Assembly (NCBI GenBank): GCA_023137655.1
Contig: JAGLOT010000020.1
Span: forward strand, 1-8,362
Length of the DNA stretch: 8,362 nucleotides
Source: Nanobdellota archaeon
GTDB lineage: Archaea; Nanobdellota; Nanobdellia; Woesearchaeales; BS150m-G63
Reading direction: 5' to 3'
In this document: positions 7,200 to 8,362 of the stretch, in pieces
Layout of the letters: every line of letters starts with the position of its first letter
Numbering within the stretch: the first letter of the stretch is position 1
Notes under the pieces: generated by a model
What the model was told of the DNA's origin: nothing
Database searches by the model: none
Seen by the model: only the letters and a program-made list of their open reading frames with translations
Made by a program: the position numbers and the translations under genes

Positions 7200-7516
7200 A
7201 TAATTTTTATGTTTGTGTTAAGGAACCTGAAGATTTGAGAAATCATTTGCTTTCTTGTACTAAGGGGATATTACATTCCTTGCAGAATTATGAAGATTAT
7301 AAAGATATTAAGGCTAAGAAAGATGCCTATACTTTAAGGTTAAAAGAGAATATTGAGCAAATTAAGGTTCTGAGTCAGAGATTATTTGCTATTATGCCAG
7401 AGGTTGATGAAACAATTGAACCTATTATAGTTAAGAAGAAAGTTAAAATGAGTGTTTCTGACTTGAATAAAGAGATTGAAGAGATAGAGAAAAAGATTTC
7501 TGAGATGGGTTTATAG
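7196..7516 (+). CDS. Small coiled-coil protein (divergent paralogue 3 of 3)
   Basis: The 106-aa product has the same plan as the two upstream proteins. Residues 2-69 comprise a strand (NNFYVCVKEPEDL), a helix, and a long charged helix ending LSQRLFAIMPE. They are one residue longer than the shared 67-residue unit and only weakly similar in sequence. Beyond it is a linker with EPIIVKKKVKM and a final helix (SVSDLNKEIEEIEKKISEMGL) that the others lack. Two cysteines (C7, C21) are too few to suggest a metal site. The start codon overlaps the previous stop as ATGA, and a GGAG at 7184-7187 gives a suitable ribosome-binding site. It is the last gene of the operon, and a T-run begins 5 nt after the stop. 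No known family is recognised. Membership in the same family as the first two is inference from length, order of elements and position. Confidence 0.75.
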   Translation: MNNFYVCVKEPEDLRNHLLSCTKGILHSLQNYEDYKDIKAKKDAYTLRLKENIEQIKVLSQRLFAIMPEVDETIEPIIVKKKVKMSVSDLNKEIEEIEKKISEMGL

Positions 7517-7520
7517 TAAA

Positions 7521-7532
7521 TTTTTTAAATAA
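7521..7532 (+). promoter_or_regulatory. T-run terminator overlapping a TATA-like element
   Basis: TTTTTT directly after the last coiled-coil gene is the kind of oligo-T tract that ends archaeal transcripts. It continues into TTTAAATAA, which could be a TATA box for the RNA/tRNA unit, with start expected near 7550-7555. A second TATA-like element (TTTATTA, 7549-7555) would give a start near 7575, just where the structured stretch begins. I cannot tell which is used. Confidence 0.4.
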
Positions 7533-7574
7533 GGTGGGGTATTCTAGATTTATTAGACTTTTAGGTGGACATGT

Positions 7575-7690
7575 GATAACGAGGGTTTAACTCGGATCAG
7601 AAGAGCAAGCTCTTCAGGCCCTCACTCGCGTTCCGCTCATGAGGTGGTTTATGAGACAAAGTCTCAAAGACATCTCAGCAACAAGTTCCT
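7575..7690 (+). ncRNA. Candidate structured RNA of unknown class, upstream of and perhaps joined to tRNA-Leu
   Basis: This stretch has no open frame of note and is about 47% GC by my count, far above the neighbouring genes, as expected for structured RNA in an AT-rich genome. Two strong folds are visible. The first pairs 7581-7588 with 7616-7623 (eight pairs, two of them G-U) and encloses GAAGAG-CAAG-CTCTTC at 7600-7615. The second spans 7640-7677: seven pairs, a G-A mismatch, three pairs, one bulged A, then TGAGAC-AAA-GTCTCA. The end abuts the tRNA acceptor stem with no spacer, so it may be a long processed leader instead of a separate gene. I could not match it to 5S, SRP RNA, RNase P RNA, box C/D or box H/ACA patterns. 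Strand and ends are estimates. Confidence 0.45.
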
Positions 7691-7821
7691 GAGGAGGTAC
7701 CGAAGTCTGGTCAAACGAGCTGGACTCAAGTTATTGAGTAATGAGGTGAAAGCTGATGATAAGTTCGTATGAGCAATCCAGTCCCTTAGTGGGTTCGGGG
7801 GTTCGAATCCCTCCCTCCTCA
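7691..7821 (+). tRNA. tRNA-Leu(CAA) with intron
   Basis: The acceptor stem GAGGAGG (7691-7697) pairs perfectly with CCTCCTC (7814-7820), followed by discriminator A73, the base expected for leucine. CCA is not encoded. The D-loop carries GG at 7709-7710. The anticodon stem CTGGA/TCCAG (7720-7724, 7777-7781) encloses anticodon CAA at 7727-7729, which reads UUG. The long variable arm CCC-TTAGT-GGG (7783-7793) marks a class II tRNA. The T-arm has GGGGG/CCCTC around TTCGAAT. An intron interrupts the gene between G37 and A38. The D-stem is weak: positions 11-12 pair with 23-24, but C10 faces A25. A T-rich tract ends the unit. Confidence 0.93.
7731..7775 (+). other. Archaeal tRNA intron with bulge-helix-bulge splice motif
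   Basis: The 45-nt insertion is at the canonical 37/38 site. CTCA (7725-7728) pairs with TGAG (7770-7773) as the 4-bp central helix. The 3-nt bulges are AGT (7729-7731) and CAA (7774-7776), each cut after its second base. The outer helix is the anticodon stem. This is the strict motif recognised by the archaeal splicing endonuclease EndA. The inner helix is short (three pairs). Confidence 0.9.
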
Positions 7822-7822
7822 C

Positions 7823-7836
7823 TTTCTTTTTTCTTT
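7823..7836 (+). terminator. T-rich terminator after tRNA-Leu
   Basis: A pyrimidine tract with three T-runs (TTT, TTTTTT, TTT) starts 2 nt after the discriminator base and precedes the PCNA promoter. This matches oligo-T termination by archaeal RNA polymerase. Confidence 0.5.
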
Positions 7837-7861
7837 ACCTTAAGAGGATAAAAGAGCAAAA

Positions 7862-7870
7862 TTTATATAA
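7862..7870 (+). promoter_or_regulatory. TATA box of the PCNA gene
   Basis: TTTATATAA, preceded by the purine-rich GAGCAAAA, is the best TATA box in the window. Expected transcription start is near 7890-7893, leaving a leader of about 30 nt. Confidence 0.7.
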
Positions 7871-7910
7871 GATTGAGTGTTAAAATATTATAGTAGAAAG
7901 TATCTACTGA

Positions 7911-7918
7911 GAGGGGCG
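7911..7918 (+). promoter_or_regulatory. Ribosome-binding site GAGGGGCG of the PCNA gene
   Basis: GAGGGGCG ends 4 nt before the ATG at 7923 and supports that start. It repeats the leader sequence of the coiled-coil operon with a single C/T difference. Confidence 0.5.
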
Positions 7919-7922
7919 TAAA

Positions 7923-8362
7923 ATGAGATTAAGTTTAGCAGAACCAAAATATCTTAAGGATAGTATATCCATAATTTCTGAATTAGTTAACGAAGGTAGG
8001 TTTAAAATCACCAAAGATGCAATAGAATTAGTTGCTATGGACCCTGCAAATGTTGCTATGGTTATATTTAGGTTATTATCAAGTTCATTTATGGAATATA
8101 AAGTAGACAAACCAATAGAAATTGGTATTAATTTGAGCAGTATGAAGCAAATTCTAAGAAGGGCTAAAGCAAGTGATACTCTAGTTATGGAGTTATCAGA
8201 AAATAAGCTTGTAATGCAATTAAGGGGGCATACCACAAGAACATTTAGTCTACCTTTGATAGAATTAGACGGTGTTCAACAGAAAATACCCGAATTAACA
8301 TTCCCATTACTTATTGAAACAAGTAGTTCTATTTTGAATGAAGCAATAGAGGATGCTGATGT
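7923..8362 (+). CDS. pcn: DNA polymerase sliding clamp PCNA, 3' part missing
   Basis: PCNA forms a ring around DNA and tethers polymerase, Fen1, ligase and other replication and repair proteins. The 146 visible codons cover the N-terminal domain and the start of the interdomain region, out of about 245-250 in the family. Clear family segments are AEPKYLKDSISIISELVNE (first helix), FKITKDAIELVAMDPANVAMV (the AMDP signature, residues 39-42), IEIGINLSSMKQILRRAKASDTL, and HTTRTFSLPLIEL followed by the PELTFP stretch. The start is fixed by the leader GAGGGGCG and a strong TATA box. It is separated from the upstream tRNA by a T-rich tract, so it is independently transcribed. The PIP-box binding C-terminus lies outside the window. 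The opposite strand carries a long open frame that is only a shadow of this gene. Confidence 0.96.
   Translation, partial: MRLSLAEPKYLKDSISIISELVNEGRFKITKDAIELVAMDPANVAMVIFRLLSSSFMEYKVDKPIEIGINLSSMKQILRRAKASDTLVMELSENKLVMQLRGHTTRTFSLPLIELDGVQQKIPELTFPLLIETSSSILNEAIEDAD

Noticed and set aside
7010..7246. Minus-strand open frame across the coiled-coil genes
   Set aside because: It crosses an ATGA junction of two coupled plus-strand genes and has no recognisable features.
7640..7685. Box H/ACA RNA (hairpin followed by ACA at 7681-7683)
   Set aside because: The 38-nt hairpin has no pseudouridylation pocket or kink-turn, so the downstream ACA is probably chance.
7573..7692. Box C/D guide RNA (GTGATAA as C box, CTGA at 7689 as D box)
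   Set aside because: The C box is imperfect, the spacing of about 115 nt is much too long for archaeal C/D RNAs, and the D box overlaps the tRNA acceptor stem.
7639..7748. 8-nt repeat ATGAGGTG shared by the candidate RNA and the tRNA intron
   Set aside because: It is short enough to occur by chance, and no extension or pairing partner supports it.
7741..7762. C/D-like motifs (ATGAGG, CTGATGA) within the tRNA intron
   Set aside because: The boxes overlap or lack partners at proper spacing. Unlike the tRNA-Trp intron, there is no established guide RNA in this intron.
7904..8236. Long open frame on the minus strand over the PCNA gene
   Set aside because: The plus-strand reading is a clear PCNA with promoter and ribosome-binding site. 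The minus-strand frame has no family features and is a shadow.
1..8362. CRISPR arrays, insertion sequences, prophage or toxin-antitoxin genes
   Set aside because: No regularly spaced direct repeats, terminal inverted repeats, transposase or toxin-like reading frames were seen on either strand.

Overview
The window reads as archaeal chromosome from an AT-rich genome, most likely a small-genome lineage of the DPANN type. That placement is inference. The supporting evidence is a PCNA sliding clamp, AT-rich archaeal promoters (TATA boxes with purine-rich BRE-like stretches), a probably leaderless gene, a tRNA-Leu interrupted at 37/38 with a bulge-helix-bulge splice motif and no encoded CCA, and a THUMP-type tRNA methyltransferase. 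The bacterial-type gene gyrA is also present; gyrase is known from several archaeal groups.

Left block (1-4490, minus strand). Reading from the promoter at about 4480, an apparent operon holds an uncharacterised 196-aa protein with a C-terminal winged-helix-like region, scpB (condensin accessory subunit), gyrA (gyrase A subunit with active-site Tyr139 and a GyrA box), and the start of a THUMP/Rossmann RNA methyltransferase that runs off the left edge. Gaps are 8, 14 and 1 nt. The first three genes suggest a chromosome-folding and supercoiling unit. No smc, scpA or gyrB is present in the window.

Middle (4505-6355). A minus-strand gene encodes a secreted, single-pass surface protein with about twenty N-glycosylation sequons. 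It is divergent from a plus-strand operon across a 153-nt regulatory gap, which contains two opposed promoters and a perfect 8-bp inverted repeat.

Right block (6356-8362, plus strand). Three overlapping genes (8-nt and 4-nt overlaps) encode small coiled-coil proteins. The first two carry the same 67-residue domain, alignable without gaps, and the third looks like a more divergent member. I recognise no known function for them, and they are the best candidate here for an undescribed system. Next come a GC-rich, strongly structured stretch (about 7575-7690) that may be an unidentified small RNA or a long tRNA leader, tRNA-Leu(CAA) with a 45-nt intron, and the 5' part of the PCNA gene, which runs off the right edge.
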